Shown one piece after another: positions 16,928 through 25,564 of a stretch of DNA of 64,000 nucleotides. Each line of letters begins with the position of its first letter. Within the stretch, counting starts at the first letter, position 1. This DNA comes from Synechococcus sp. PCC 7335 (GTDB taxonomy: Bacteria; Cyanobacteriota; Cyanobacteriia; Phormidesmidales; Phormidesmidaceae), in the NCBI RefSeq assembly GCF_000155595.1, contig NZ_DS989904.1, positions 256,477-320,476 on the forward strand, in the 5' to 3' direction. The notes below the pieces were generated by a model that searched no databases, had not been told where the DNA came from, and worked only from the letters and a program-made list of their open reading frames with translations. The translations under genes and the position numbers were made by a program.

Positions 16928-18214
16928 CTATAGCCAGCCTTGTTTGGTAGCCCTGAAAACGGCCTGGGTTCGAGTTCTAACGCCTAGCTTTCCCAACATG
17001 TTTCTGGTGTGAAACTTGACAGTGCGCTCACTGATAAATAGCTGTTTGGAGATTTCGCGATCGCGCAACCCCTGAGCTAACAACATAATCACCTCCTGCT
17101 CTCTAGCAGACAAAGGCGACTCCTTCGACAGCGGTTGAGGTGAGGAATTATGTTGAGGTGAGGAATTATTTAGAGTAGACACCTTCAAAGGCGCAGCCTG
17201 CGCAAACGCCTGTCCAAACGCCTGTTCAAACGATAGTTCAGCAAACCGTTCTGCGGACTGCTTTGAGCGTGGTATTTGCCATCGTACCTCTGCTACCGTT
17301 CTATCGTGACCGATCTGAGTTCGTACCCTTCCCCCCAAGCGTTCAATTTCAATAGAAAGCGCTCTAAGTTCTCGACTCAAAAGAATTAAGGGCTGGTTGT
17401 TCTGTTCAATCACATCACCACTGGCTTCAACTGACAGCATTGCCTCTAGAAAGACACTCTCACTTTCATAAACCAAACGACAATACTGGCAAGTTTGTTG
17501 ATTGAGATGTCTGACAACTAGAAGCAGTACCTGACTAATTTCGGGTTCTAGCGGATGTTCCACCCCTAATAGGCTCAGCCTTTGCGGCCCCAGGATTGCT
17601 GCTATTTGTTCTGATAGATAAACAGAGGGCAGCAGTCTTTGAGACTGTTCATGAGGCTGCATTAATCGCATCGCCTCTTGATGATTGAGTGCACTAGCTA
17701 GGGTACCTGCAACCGATAGACTCATTATCTGAAATACCTCTAGTAATTCAGGTGCCATTACGTTGTGACTAAAAATAGCAAGTACGCCAATTGCCTGCTG
17801 CTTGGCGATCAGTGGCAGTCCCGCAAATCCTTGAATTCTGTTTTTGATCGCCCATTCTCTATCCTTCACCCAATCTTCTTCAGAAAGCGCGTTGCTCAAA
17901 AATGGAATGCAGTGCTGGGCGATTTTTCCAACTTTAAAAGCACCCATAGGGACCTGAGCGAATGAGCCATCTAACCGGGTATACAGTCCAGAAGAGGCAA
18001 CTAGCCGTAAAGCCTTGCGATTATCTTCAACTAGCCAAATCCTAGCAAAGGCACAGTCAAAGATTTCAATCAGGCCATCTGTTGTGCAAGCGGCGATCGC
18101 CTCTGCATCTAGCCATCCGGTAAAGCGATTTACCAGCTCGCCGCATCGCTTGAGATCGAACAGCAACCTAGACGCATCCAAATTTTGACGGGATGCAGTA
18201 TCAGTCACAGGCAC
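16928..18214 (-). CDS. GAF-LuxR family transcriptional regulator
   Basis: A 428-residue regulator with a GTG start. The N-terminal half (about residues 25-190) has a GAF-like sensory region (IFDCAFARIWLVEDNRKALRLVA; GFAGLPLIAKQQAIGVLAIF). The C-terminal 65 residues are a LuxR/FixJ helix-turn-helix (LSAREQEVIMLLAQGLRDRE; ISERTVKFHTRNMLGKLGV). An in-frame 18-base duplication at 17134-17169 repeats the linker residues QHNSSP just before the HTH. The signal is unknown. It borders the nit cluster and converges with the flavoprotein gene, so control of that cluster is a reasonable guess, not a demonstration. Confidence 0.85.
   Translation of the reverse strand: MPVTDTASRQNLDASRLLFDLKRCGELVNRFTGWLDAEAIAACTTDGLIEIFDCAFARIWLVEDNRKALRLVASSGLYTRLDGSFAQVPMGAFKVGKIAQHCIPFLSNALSEEDWVKDREWAIKNRIQGFAGLPLIAKQQAIGVLAIFSHNVMAPELLEVFQIMSLSVAGTLASALNHQEAMRLMQPHEQSQRLLPSVYLSEQIAAILGPQRLSLLGVEHPLEPEISQVLLLVVRHLNQQTCQYCRLVYESESVFLEAMLSVEASGDVIEQNNQPLILLSRELRALSIEIERLGGRVRTQIGHDRTVAEVRWQIPRSKQSAERFAELSFEQAFGQAFAQAAPLKVSTLNNSSPQHNSSPQPLSKESPLSAREQEVIMLLAQGLRDREISKQLFISERTVKFHTRNMLGKLGVRTRTQAVFRATKQGWL
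17134..17169. repeat. In-frame two-copy 18-base repeat in the LuxR gene linker
   Basis: GTTGAGGTGAGGAATTAT is repeated perfectly and duplicates six residues in the linker between the sensory region and the HTH domain. Confidence 0.75.
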
Positions 18215-18277
18215 TCAGTCATCGGCATACGGCTCTATATCACCATCCATCAAACGTCAAAAGTATCAACAGCGACT

Positions 18278-18291
18278 GTAGCTTTCAATAC
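18278..18291 (-). promoter_or_regulatory. NtcA-like box upstream of the GAF-LuxR gene
   Basis: GTAGCTTTCAATAC matches GTA-N8-TAC perfectly, 64 bases upstream of the GTG start. No TAN3T box lies 20-24 bases downstream, so this is not a class II site and may be chance. Confidence 0.3.
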
Positions 18292-18309
18292 GTTCAGCTC
18301 GGCAGGGCA

Positions 18310-18379
18310 AAGATCTAGGCGCGAAGATCTAGGCGCAAAGACTTGGCCCAGAAGATTTGGCCCAGAAGACTTGCTTGCT
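18310..18379. repeat. 14-base tandem repeat, four to five copies
   Basis: The first two units are AAGATCTAGGCGCG/A and the next two are AAGACTTGGCCCAG/AAGATTTGGCCCAG, with a fifth degraded unit. They lie between the LuxR-type gene and the end of the pseudouridine synthase gene. Confidence 0.8.
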
Positions 18380-18396
18380 ATGGCAGCGGTTAGTGT

Positions 18397-19326
18397 TCAG
18401 CGCAGGCGCGATCGCAACTGGCCCAATAGGATCTTCCATTGATCTGGTAATGGCGCTTCAGCCGACACGACTGCTTGCGTTATCGGATGGCTTAGCGTCA
18501 GTCGAAAGGCATGCAAAGCCTGACCTGGCAACTTTACGCCAGGGAACCTAGTGGACCCATAGTCTGGATCACCAATTATTGGCAAGCCTAGATAGGCACT
18601 ATGAACGCGAATCTGATGGGTGCGTCCGGTTTCTAGCTGGAAATGTATGAGTGTGTAGTTGCCTAGTCGCTCCACCGTTTTCCAGTGGGTAATGGCAGTG
18701 CGCCCGCCCGATTCTACTGGCAGAATCGACATTTTCTTGCGGTGCTTTGGATGACGACCAATAGGTTGATCAATCGTTCCTTGTTCTGCTTTCGGTGCGC
18801 CGTTGACGATGCCTAGATACTCACGTTTGGCAGTTTTTGCCTGAATCTGTTGCTGAAGGTTACACAGCGCGGTTTCAGTTTTCGCGACGACCATCGCGCC
18901 AGTTGTGTTCTTATCTAGCCGATGCACAATGCCTGGGCGCTGAACGCCTCCCACCCCTGTAAGCTGCTCACCACAGTAAAAGAGCAAAGCATGAACCAGC
19001 GTACCCGTCGCGTGACCAGGCGCAGGGTGAACCACCATACCAGCAGGCTTGTTGACGATCAAGAGCTGATCGTCTTCATAGAGAATATCGAGCGGAATAT
19101 CTTCAGGGGTCAGTTCGTAAGGCTGAGCTTCAGGAACGCTCAAGATAATATAATCACCTGCTGTAACCAGTTCTTTCTTGCGATCGCATACCTCCCCATT
19201 CACAGAGACTGCGCCCTGCTCTATGAGCTGCTGCACTCGGTTGCGAGAAAACGCTTCAACATTGTCTGCTAGCCATCGGTCCAAACGCTCAGGCGCGCCG
19301 GCTTCAACTGTTCGCTCAATCCCCAA
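18397..19326 (-). CDS. Ribosomal large-subunit pseudouridine synthase, RluA/RluD family
   Basis: A 309-residue enzyme that isomerises uridine to pseudouridine in rRNA. An N-terminal S4 RNA-binding domain (RLDRWLADNVEAFSRNRVQQ) is followed by the catalytic domain, with the active-site Asp in the family motif HRLDKNTTGAMVVAK (near residue 140), the VNKPAGMVVHP motif, and RTHQIRVHSAYLG near the C-terminus. The start is a TTG with GAGGA 10 bases upstream, since no ATG is available after the in-frame stop in the tandem repeat just upstream. The exact rRNA target cannot be read from sequence, but length and domains fit RluD. Confidence 0.9.
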   Translation of the reverse strand: MGIERTVEAGAPERLDRWLADNVEAFSRNRVQQLIEQGAVSVNGEVCDRKKELVTAGDYIILSVPEAQPYELTPEDIPLDILYEDDQLLIVNKPAGMVVHPAPGHATGTLVHALLFYCGEQLTGVGGVQRPGIVHRLDKNTTGAMVVAKTETALCNLQQQIQAKTAKREYLGIVNGAPKAEQGTIDQPIGRHPKHRKKMSILPVESGGRTAITHWKTVERLGNYTLIHFQLETGRTHQIRVHSAYLGLPIIGDPDYGSTRFPGVKLPGQALHAFRLTLSHPITQAVVSAEAPLPDQWKILLGQLRSRLR

Positions 19327-19331
19327 TACTC

Positions 19332-19377
19332 TTAGTTCCTCAGCTTTTAGTTCCTCAGCTTTTTAGCTCCTCAGCTT
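19332..19377. repeat. 15-base tandem repeat, three copies, at the pseudouridine synthase start
   Basis: TTAGTTCCTCAGCTT is repeated three times (the second spacing is 16 bases). On the minus strand it supplies GAGGAACT, so each copy carries a potential ribosome-binding sequence upstream of the TTG start. Confidence 0.8.
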
Positions 19378-19404
19378 TCTTCAGCTCTTAGCACCCTAGT
19401 ATCG

Positions 19405-20247
19405 TCAACTTTGTATGGCATTCCAGTGCTCTCCATTCACAGGCGATGCGGGCGATAATAGTGGCTGCAGCTCAACTACCTTGCCAATCACGGCGATCGC
19501 CGGTGCTTCGAATCCAGTTTTAGCCACCTGATCAACGATATCGTCCAGTGTGCCTATTAGCTGCGCTTGCTCTGGCCGGGTCCCCCAGCGCACCAGTGCA
19601 ACCGCTGTCGTTTTTGACAGCCCTGCTTCGATCAATGCCTTCGTAATGTTCGGCAAATTGTGGACGCCCATATAAACAACAATCGTCTCCGAGGACTGAG
19701 CGATCGCCCCCCAGTTAACATCAGGTCGATACTTGCCCGCAGATTCATGGCCCGTTACAAACGTCACCGAAGAGCTGTAGCCTCGATGCGTCACTGGAAT
19801 CCCAGCATAGGCAGGCGCTGCAATCCCTGCTGTAATTCCTGGCACCACCTCTACTGGCACACCTGCGGCCATCAAATCGGCCATCTCTTCGCCACCACGA
19901 CCAAAGACAAACGGATCGCCACCTTTTAGACGGACGATAACCGCTTGCTCCTGCGCCTTTTGTAGTAGGAGTTGAGTAATCTGCGTTTGAGACATCGAGT
20001 GTCTACCCCGCCGTTTACCCGCATGAATCCGCTCAGCGCTAGGGTTGATCCAACTTAGAATCGGTTGGCTTACTAGCGCGTCAAACACGACAACATCAGC
20101 GCATTCTATCAGCGTCTTTGCCTTCACGGTCATCAGGCCCGGATCGCCCGGACCAGCACCCACTAGATATACTTTTCCTACCGGCGGTTGCGCGGGGGGA
20201 TAGTCTTGTAAGGATGAAGCATTCAAGTTCGAAAGATCACAAGGCAT
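19405..20247 (-). CDS. cobA: Uroporphyrinogen-III C-methyltransferase
   Basis: A 280-residue SUMT that methylates uroporphyrinogen III twice with SAM to give precorrin-2, the precursor of sirohaem and cobalamin. Family motifs are VYLVGAGPGDPGLMTVKA (residues 26-43), the VVFDALVS segment, VRLKGGDPFVFGRGGEE (about residues 105-121) and VVPGITAGIAAPAYAGIPVTHRG. It is a stand-alone methyltransferase, without the CysG dehydrogenase/chelatase domain. The chelatase gene at 20390 lies just upstream on the same strand, so the pair would supply sirohaem for nitrite and sulphite reductases. Confidence 0.95.
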   Translation of the reverse strand: MPCDLSNLNASSLQDYPPAQPPVGKVYLVGAGPGDPGLMTVKAKTLIECADVVVFDALVSQPILSWINPSAERIHAGKRRGRHSMSQTQITQLLLQKAQEQAVIVRLKGGDPFVFGRGGEEMADLMAAGVPVEVVPGITAGIAAPAYAGIPVTHRGYSSSVTFVTGHESAGKYRPDVNWGAIAQSSETIVVYMGVHNLPNITKALIEAGLSKTTAVALVRWGTRPEQAQLIGTLDDIVDQVAKTGFEAPAIAVIGKVVELQPLLSPASPVNGEHWNAIQS

Positions 20248-20389
20248 AGTCGAGAGCAGTTGCGTGATGGAGGCTACGCGTAGTTAAGCAAACTTACTTA
20301 GAGCAAGCTGACATCTATGATACGCTCTATAAATTCTATAGATCTTCAGATCTTCTCCTTATCTATCAATTCTCCAGGCGCCAACGAGA

Positions 20390-21256
20390 TCAGGTGCTAA
20401 CAAGATTGACAATTAGGTTGGCAACCTCACGAGTTGCTCCTAGCGTCGGCAATAGCCGGAACTGTATCTTTGGAAAGCGTTCGGCTAGCTCTTCTGTACG
20501 GTGGGCGATCGCATCTGTAATCCCCCCTGAAAATAGAAAGTAAGGCAGAATCGTCAGTCGCTGACAGCCCTGCTGCATCAGCTCAATCACCTGTGTCTCA
20601 AGATCAGGCGGCGTCGCCCAATACGCGACTTTCATCTTCACATCGATCCGCCTAGCCAGGCCTTGAATAGCTCTGTTGCCCTTCTTTCTACGACTACCGT
20701 GAGCTACTAGCAAAGACCCTTCTGCATCTACTGAAGTCAGCTTGTTTTCCAATACTAAAGAAATATCTTCGTGGCTACCTAAATGAGGACATAGCGTGAG
20801 CTGCAAAGACTCTCCTAGCCTTTCTCTTGCTATCTCAATCTCGTGGGGAATATCCTCCATCACATGGACACCAGACATCAAAAAAACAGGTAGCAGCTTC
20901 AGCTCCTTTACCCCTGCCGCCCGCAGCCGCAGCCCAAATTCGTAGATCTGCTCACTCAACGGCAGCGCCGCCAATTCCAAACAGGCAGTCCCTACGATAA
21001 CCTCTGAACTGAGCTGAGTTAGCTTATCCAAGCGGGGCCGGGCCAGCAAAGAAGTAGTGCCCTGAGAAGGAATAGATTGCTCAACCGCCTGGTCTACTGA
21101 ATTGTCAGCATCGAAGCTCGTAGAATTTCGTCTCAAAGCAGCTTCCAGTTGCGATCGCACCAAGTCTGCCAAGCGGTTCATCGCCTCTTGTGGGCGAGGG
21201 TCACGGCTACCATGCGAAATAAGTAAGTATGCAGTTGAAGCAACGACTGGTTTCAA
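20390..21256 (-). CDS. Sirohydrochlorin chelatase, two-domain CbiX/SirB type
   Basis: A 288-residue protein made of two CbiX halves: LLISHGSRDPRPQEAMNRLA near residue 11 and LLVAHGSRRKKGNRAIQGLA near residue 182. The His in each SHGSR/AHGSR motif is the metal-insertion ligand region. It should insert Fe2+ into sirohydrochlorin to make sirohaem, although cobalt chelation for B12 cannot be excluded. The first half contains an extra Ser/Gln-rich insert of about 45 residues. The TTG start has AGGGG about 5 bases upstream. CobA follows 142 bases downstream on the same strand. Confidence 0.88.
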   Translation of the reverse strand: MKPVVASTAYLLISHGSRDPRPQEAMNRLADLVRSQLEAALRRNSTSFDADNSVDQAVEQSIPSQGTTSLLARPRLDKLTQLSSEVIVGTACLELAALPLSEQIYEFGLRLRAAGVKELKLLPVFLMSGVHVMEDIPHEIEIARERLGESLQLTLCPHLGSHEDISLVLENKLTSVDAEGSLLVAHGSRRKKGNRAIQGLARRIDVKMKVAYWATPPDLETQVIELMQQGCQRLTILPYFLFSGGITDAIAHRTEELAERFPKIQFRLLPTLGATREVANLIVNLVST

Positions 21257-21589
21257 AGCAAACCCCTGTGTGTGTAGATGCTTGATTTCATTGATATCGA
21301 CTTTTTGAAGCTGTGACCCATGAATATAAATTATTGAAGATTTAATTTACAAAGTGGTGTATCAGAGGTTGCATTTTTACTTTTTCTTCTCACTTTGGCA
21401 ACCGGCACGCTAGCGGCTAGCCATAGATGCGGATGCGCAGCCAATAGATAAGTATGGAAAGCAGTCTGATTAACACCATCTTTTTCAGCTAATGAGACTG
21501 TTCTAAACAACTCCACAAAAGCGACAGGTAGCCAAAAGGTCGGCGTGAAACACAAACGCTTTGAAGAGTGGAGTTTGGTCAAGAAGCAG
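21257..21589. other. Intergenic region with one doubtful small ORF
   Basis: The only long frame is a minus-strand ORF of 83 residues at 21331-21582. It starts near an Arg/Phe-rich segment, has no recognisable domain and no good ribosome site. I see no other gene. The right end holds the tRNA-His promoter. Confidence 0.4.
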
Positions 21590-21598
21590 TGCTATACT
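21590..21598 (+). promoter_or_regulatory. Extended -10 promoter for tRNA-His
   Basis: TGCTATACT has the TG-n extension and a near-consensus -10 hexamer 16 bases before the tRNA. No good -35 is seen, as is usual for extended -10 promoters. Confidence 0.55.
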
Positions 21599-21614
21599 GA
21601 GTACCGATTATCAT

Positions 21615-21688
21615 GGCGAGCGTGGCCAAGTGGTTAAGGCAGTGGATTGTGATTCCACCATTCGCGGGTTCAAGTCCCGTCGTTCGCC
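21615..21688 (+). tRNA. trnH: tRNA-His (anticodon GTG)
   Basis: The cloverleaf is complete. The acceptor GCGAGCG pairs with CGTTCGC, and the extra G at 21615 pairs with discriminator C at 21688, the tRNA-His identity element. The anticodon loop ATTGTGATT holds GTG, and the T-loop is TTCAAGT. CCA is not encoded. Confidence 0.95.
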
Positions 21689-21718
21689 CTCTTCTTAATA
21701 ACCTCTCCCTATTAGTTT

Positions 21719-21740
21719 AATTTCGGGGCAGCCCGAAATT
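21719..21740 (+). terminator. Stem-loop downstream of tRNA-His
   Basis: AATTTCGGG at 21719-21727 pairs perfectly with CCCGAAATT at 21732-21740 around a 4-base loop. It sits 30 bases after the tRNA. The T-tract is weak, so termination is likely rather than certain. Confidence 0.55.
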
Positions 21741-21903
21741 TAGCGATCCGTAATGCGCTTAATGTCAATTCAGAAGGGCCTAATAGGTCGCTGTAGCGCT
21801 GTATCTTTGCCTAAAAAATGAGGTGGTAGGCGATTATGCGTTTGTCTTACGCTATGTGCCAGCTCAGCAAAACTTCGGTTGGATTTTGTATTCACTGATG
21901 TAT

Positions 21904-22194
21904 TCACTGAATTCTCCTGCGCCGGTTGGGCGAGCGCAGCCACATCAAAAACCCTGTGATTATCATGGTCAAAAGCCCTAGCGCATTTAAGAAAGGGTAG
22001 ATCCACGTCAGGTCAATGTTTCCAAACTTACCTTTATGTAACTCTAGTAGCCACAGGAAATCGCCAGCTTTACTACTCACTGCCGCTATCTGGAAAAGTG
22101 TACCAGTTACTAGCGTGATGAGCAGCGGCACAACCAGAAAAGGCACAAGGGTTCTATGTAGTTGACGTAGACGGATTGGATTAAGGTTCATCAT
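21904..22194 (-). CDS. PepSY-associated-type small membrane protein
   Basis: A 96-residue protein with two membrane helices (about residues 12-38 and 70-90). The pattern MNLNPIRLRQLHRTLVPFLV resembles the PepSY-associated TM proteins that start with a basic segment and an HRT-type motif in the first helix. It ends in a basic tail (LRSPNRRRRIQ). Those proteins accompany iron reductases or sensors, but the precise role here is unknown. I chose the ATG at 22194; a TTG at 22209 is possible. A 12-base tandem duplication at 21887-21910 overlaps its 3' end. Confidence 0.6.
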   Translation of the reverse strand: MMNLNPIRLRQLHRTLVPFLVVPLLITLVTGTLFQIAAVSSKAGDFLWLLELHKGKFGNIDLTWIYPFLNALGLLTMIITGFLMWLRSPNRRRRIQ

Positions 22195-22499
22195 ATTACT
22201 CAAGCGCAAGCTTGTTGGAGCAGCAAGTATCCAGAGTGTAAGCGATTCCTTAAGCTCACGAGGCGCCCCAGTCCCATCACAATCACACTGGCATTTTATG
22301 CAAAGCTCACTACACCTGATGGCGCTCTAGAGTTACTGCCCACACAGGCACAGTTCAGCGCCAGCTTATTGGGATAAACTGCTTTGAACACTTTTATATA
22401 GAGCTATATAGAGCCGCATGGGTTGTTGGAATAATGTAAAGAATAGCCGGCCTCGGTTGTCATTACTGTTAATAAGTTAGGCCGTTAAGTTAGGAGCAG
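22195..22499. other. Intergenic region, nothing recognised
   Basis: This 305-base stretch lies between the PepSY-type gene and the subtilase stop. I see no gene, strong hairpin or promoter. Confidence 0.45.
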
Positions 22500-24134
22500 C
22501 TAGTCAGCAGTTTGTGCCCACCAGGCTAGGGAATAGGGCTGCGCCTCTTGAAGAGTAGTCTGCTTCTGGATGACTCTAAGTTTGTAGCGTCCTGTTTCGG
22601 GAATGGGGATAAAGATGTGCTCTAGGCTATCTTCAGTACTCACTGAAGACCAAACGCTGTTGTTGATATCGTCTGTATCAGCAGGCAAGAGGTAGAGATC
22701 TAGGTTACTGATAGGCTGTCCTCTAAAGCTTTCACCCACATCGAAGTACTCATCAGTGGAGTTGAGCTCTACTATCCGCTCCCAGCTAAGCGTTGCATTA
22801 AGATAGCTGCCACCTTTCAGGGGCTGTTCAAATATGTAGTCTTCCGCGCTGCCTGCTGTGGCCAGACTGCTATAGCTCCAACCTTTTTCGGGAATAGCGT
22901 CACCGGGTTGCCACTGACCGCCCTCTAGCTGCTCATAGGCTCTAAAGGCATTCAGGTGGCCAGTCCCTAGTTCAGTATGGAGCGGAATGTTTTGACTGCT
23001 GTAGGCATCAGACTGAAGCCAATCTTTGCCACCTTCATCGAGCAGGGTGCGGGACATGCCGAGCAGCGATCCATCGCCCGGGTCTTGGATCTTATCAGCA
23101 GCGTTAAGCAGCACCGATTTCATCACCAGCGGTTCTCTATAATCTAAGCTCCAACGCGGGGCTCCGGCGCGAAATTGGCGATCGCCAAACTCTTGCAATA
23201 GAGCAATAGTCGCAACGACATGTGGAGCGGCGAAGCTAGTGCCACTACTAACATTTCGTTGGCCGTCGGGATCGAACATCTCGATGTCTCTACCCGGTGC
23301 GACCAAATTGATTGACCGGCGAGCGCCTACATTTGACTCTACCTCCGGTCCTGGGGTAGCACTAGCAGGTGGCTCGCTAGTCAAGTTAGCTCGATCTAGC
23401 CGAACGAAGCGACCATTCATCCGCCGAGAGTAGGCAACATTAATCCCATTGAAGTTGTCAGTAGGAATAGGGATGCCGCCGCGTCCCTGGTTCCCTGCAA
23501 CCACGTACAGCAGTTTATGTACACGAGAAGACCAGTCGATGCACTGAGTGAGTAGCGCATTTCCATCTAGAGACGCTCTAGGCCTAGGATCACGGCCAAG
23601 GGGCTCACCAAAGCTAAAGTTCATCGCCCGGACATCGCCACTGTTTTGAAGAGCGATGTGCTGGGAAGCCAAGCATTCTTCGTTTTGGCCGATGAATTCT
23701 GTTAGCGTCCCGATAGCATCTGAGTACAAAACGGCATTAGGAGCGACCCCTTTAAAAGTCTTGTCTTGACTGATCATGACGCTAGCAACGTTGGCCGCAT
23801 GACCATCAATGGATTCATCTGCGATCGCAGGCCCGTCTAGCTCAAACACTCTTGCTACCCTCACAGTAGAATTTTCAACTGCGATTTTGTCAATTCCGAA
23901 CTGGCTAGGTCGACCGATTTCTACTTGGCCAATCGCAATCTTACGACCGGTCAGGTTATAGGGTGCTGCTTGCAAACGGCGGGCATCAATGCCGTCACTC
24001 CCCACAGACGAAGACAACGCCAGCGCCGGAACACCCGCAATTAAAGCACTCAAACTCAACCCCAGTCCACTAAGACGCGAGCCGAAACGACGTTTAAGGT
24101 TATCGTTCGAATTTGCTACTTTATCCGAGGTCAT
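22500..24134 (-). CDS. Subtilisin-like (S8) serine peptidase, exported
   Basis: A 544-residue protein with a basic N-terminus and hydrophobic signal segment (about residues 21-40, ending PALALSSS). The peptidase domain shows the Ser motif SSGTSFAAPHVV with Ser300, the His motif SIDGHAANVASVM with His112, and the oxyanion Asn215 in VVAGNQG. At the position of the usual catalytic Asp the sequence reads KIAIGQVEIGRPSQFG, so Glu72 replaces Asp. The C-terminal 140 residues form a beta-rich domain like a pre-peptidase or P-domain. Activity is likely but not certain because of the Asp-to-Glu change. The gene stands alone. Confidence 0.85.
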   Translation of the reverse strand: MTSDKVANSNDNLKRRFGSRLSGLGLSLSALIAGVPALALSSSVGSDGIDARRLQAAPYNLTGRKIAIGQVEIGRPSQFGIDKIAVENSTVRVARVFELDGPAIADESIDGHAANVASVMISQDKTFKGVAPNAVLYSDAIGTLTEFIGQNEECLASQHIALQNSGDVRAMNFSFGEPLGRDPRPRASLDGNALLTQCIDWSSRVHKLLYVVAGNQGRGGIPIPTDNFNGINVAYSRRMNGRFVRLDRANLTSEPPASATPGPEVESNVGARRSINLVAPGRDIEMFDPDGQRNVSSGTSFAAPHVVATIALLQEFGDRQFRAGAPRWSLDYREPLVMKSVLLNAADKIQDPGDGSLLGMSRTLLDEGGKDWLQSDAYSSQNIPLHTELGTGHLNAFRAYEQLEGGQWQPGDAIPEKGWSYSSLATAGSAEDYIFEQPLKGGSYLNATLSWERIVELNSTDEYFDVGESFRGQPISNLDLYLLPADTDDINNSVWSSVSTEDSLEHIFIPIPETGRYKLRVIQKQTTLQEAQPYSLAWWAQTAD

Positions 24135-24491
24135 ATTGTGTCAGGTTTATAGAAAGTGAACATTTCGGCGTGATGATTGCAGCGCGCGGATGCATGACTT
24201 CATGAGGAAGGGTTCACCCTCATGGAGTAGTACCTTCGAGGATACACACAAGACTATTGCATACAGCTTTAGTCATTCAAACCAGTCATCCAAGCCCATC
24301 GGTTTGTACGAAGTTACCTACAACACGTGGCACTTTATCCGAGCGTCATAGAGCAACTTTAGCTTAATTTTGATGATGGACCTTTAGACTGTGTGTACCA
24401 GAAATGTCACTTTAAGGTGAAGATGCGATCGCCTATCGGCTCAAAATAGCAGAATCAACTACCGTTAAACTATCGGTGAAGCGAAATGTTT
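24135..24491. other. Intergenic region upstream of rpe
   Basis: This is non-coding sequence between the divergent subtilase and rpe genes. A HIP1 site is present near 24425. Nothing else is recognised apart from the rpe promoter at its right end. Confidence 0.4.
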
Positions 24492-24500
24492 TGTTACAAT
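24492..24500 (+). promoter_or_regulatory. Extended -10 promoter for rpe
   Basis: TGTTACAAT has the TG-n extension and the -10 box TACAAT. It would start transcription about 57 bases before the rpe ATG, and AGGAGG at 24549-24554 provides a strong ribosome site. Confidence 0.55.
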
Positions 24501-24563
24501 AGCTACAGCCGAAGATAGATCCTCATCTATATCAAACATTCACTTCTTAGGAGGCTGTTCCCT

Positions 24564-25265
24564 ATGGCAAGAACTCAATCTGATAAACCCGTTGTCATTT
24601 CACCATCGATTTTGTCTGCGGATTTCAGTCGCCTAGGCGAAGAAATCCGTGCAGTCGACAAAGCTGGTGCAGACTGGATTCATGTTGATGTCATGGACGG
24701 TCGCTTTGTGCCTAACATCACTATTGGCCCAATGATTGTGGATGCGGTTCGCCCCCATACAGAAAAGCCCCTCGATGTTCACCTGATGATTGTTGAACCC
24801 GAGAAGTATGTAGAAGACTTTGCCAAAGCAGGCGCAGATATTATCTCCGTTCACTGCGAGCACAACGCCTCACCCCACCTGCACCGAACGCTCGGTCAGA
24901 TCAAGGAATTAGGTAAGCAAGCAGGCGTCGTTTTGAACCCTGGAACTAACCTGGATATGATTGAGTACAGCCTAGAGCTATGCGACTTAATCTTGATCAT
25001 GAGTGTAAACCCTGGCTTCGGTGGCCAGAGCTTTATTCCAGGCATGGTTTCTAAGGTTCAAAAGCTAAGAGCTATGTGCGATGAGCGTGGCCTCGACCCT
25101 TGGATCGAAGTAGACGGTGGATTGAAGAGTCACAACACTTGGCAAGTGCTTGAAGCTGGTGCGAACGCGATCGTTGCCGGCTCAGCTGTCTTCAAAGCAG
25201 ATGACTATGCTGAGGCGATTGAAAGCATTCGCAATAGCCGCCGTCCTGAGCTGGCTGCTGTCTAA
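24564..25265 (+). CDS. rpe: Ribulose-phosphate 3-epimerase
   Basis: A 233-residue TIM-barrel enzyme interconverting ribulose 5-phosphate and xylulose 5-phosphate in the Calvin cycle and pentose phosphate pathway. Signature segments are [35 protein letters not shown] (metal-binding HxD), [22 protein letters not shown] and [10 protein letters not shown] (phosphate and metal sites). The length is standard. AGGAGG sits 9 bases before the ATG. A strong intrinsic terminator follows, so it is monocistronic. Confidence 0.98.
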   Translation: MARTQSDKPVVISPSILSADFSRLGEEIRAVDKAGADWIHVDVMDGRFVPNITIGPMIVDAVRPHTEKPLDVHLMIVEPEKYVEDFAKAGADIISVHCEHNASPHLHRTLGQIKELGKQAGVVLNPGTNLDMIEYSLELCDLILIMSVNPGFGGQSFIPGMVSKVQKLRAMCDERGLDPWIEVDGGLKSHNTWQVLEAGANAIVAGSAVFKADDYAEAIESIRNSRRPELAAV

Positions 25266-25305
25266 GCACCGTTTACCAGACCTTTCGTAGAATGGCCTTG
25301 TGGAT

Positions 25306-25345
25306 AAAAAGCCCTGCTTTCTCTATAGAGAAGGCAGGGCTTTTT
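25306..25345 (+). terminator. Intrinsic terminator of rpe
   Basis: AAAAAGCCCTGCTTTCTCTA pairs with TAGAGAAGGCAGGGCTTTTT (one G-U pair), giving a long GC-rich stem ending in a T-run. The symmetric A/T tracts would also stop transcription from the right. Confidence 0.9.
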
Positions 25346-25366
25346 AGATTCTAAGTTTTCCGATAA

Positions 25367-25438
25367 AGCCCATGACGAGGATTGAACTCGTGACCTCACC
25401 CTTACCAAGGGTGTGCTCTACCACTGAGCCACATGGGC
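25367..25438 (-). tRNA. trnT: tRNA-Thr (anticodon GGT)
   Basis: The acceptor GCCCATG pairs with CATGGGC, followed by discriminator T as in plastid and cyanobacterial trnT-GGT. The anticodon stem-loop ACCCTTGGTAAGGGT carries GGT. The T-loop is TTCAATC. CCA is not encoded. Confidence 0.95.
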
Positions 25439-25482
25439 ATCACTACATAAAAACACTACAACAAACCACTATAACGAGGTGG

Positions 25483-25564
25483 TGGGCCAGGCTGGATTCG
25501 AACCAGCGTAAGCATAGCTAGTGGATTTACAGTCCACCCCCATTAACCACTCGGGCACTGACCC
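25483..25564 (-). tRNA. trnY: tRNA-Tyr (anticodon GTA)
   Basis: This is a type II tRNA with a long variable arm (ACTAGCTATGCTTAC). The acceptor GGGTCAG pairs with CTGGCCC, with discriminator A. The anticodon loop CTGTAAA carries GTA. It lies 44 bases from tRNA-Thr on the same strand, so the two are probably co-transcribed. Confidence 0.95.

Noticed and set aside
18310-18379. Repeat array that might be taken for a CRISPR
   Set aside because: Units are directly adjacent with no unique spacers, and no cas gene is present.
21331-21582. 83-codon ORF upstream of tRNA-His
   Set aside because: No recognisable family and no convincing ribosome site; kept only as a remark on the gap.
21770-22006. 78-codon ORF overlapping the PepSY-type gene
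   Set aside because: Overlaps the better-supported membrane protein in another frame and has no domain of its own.
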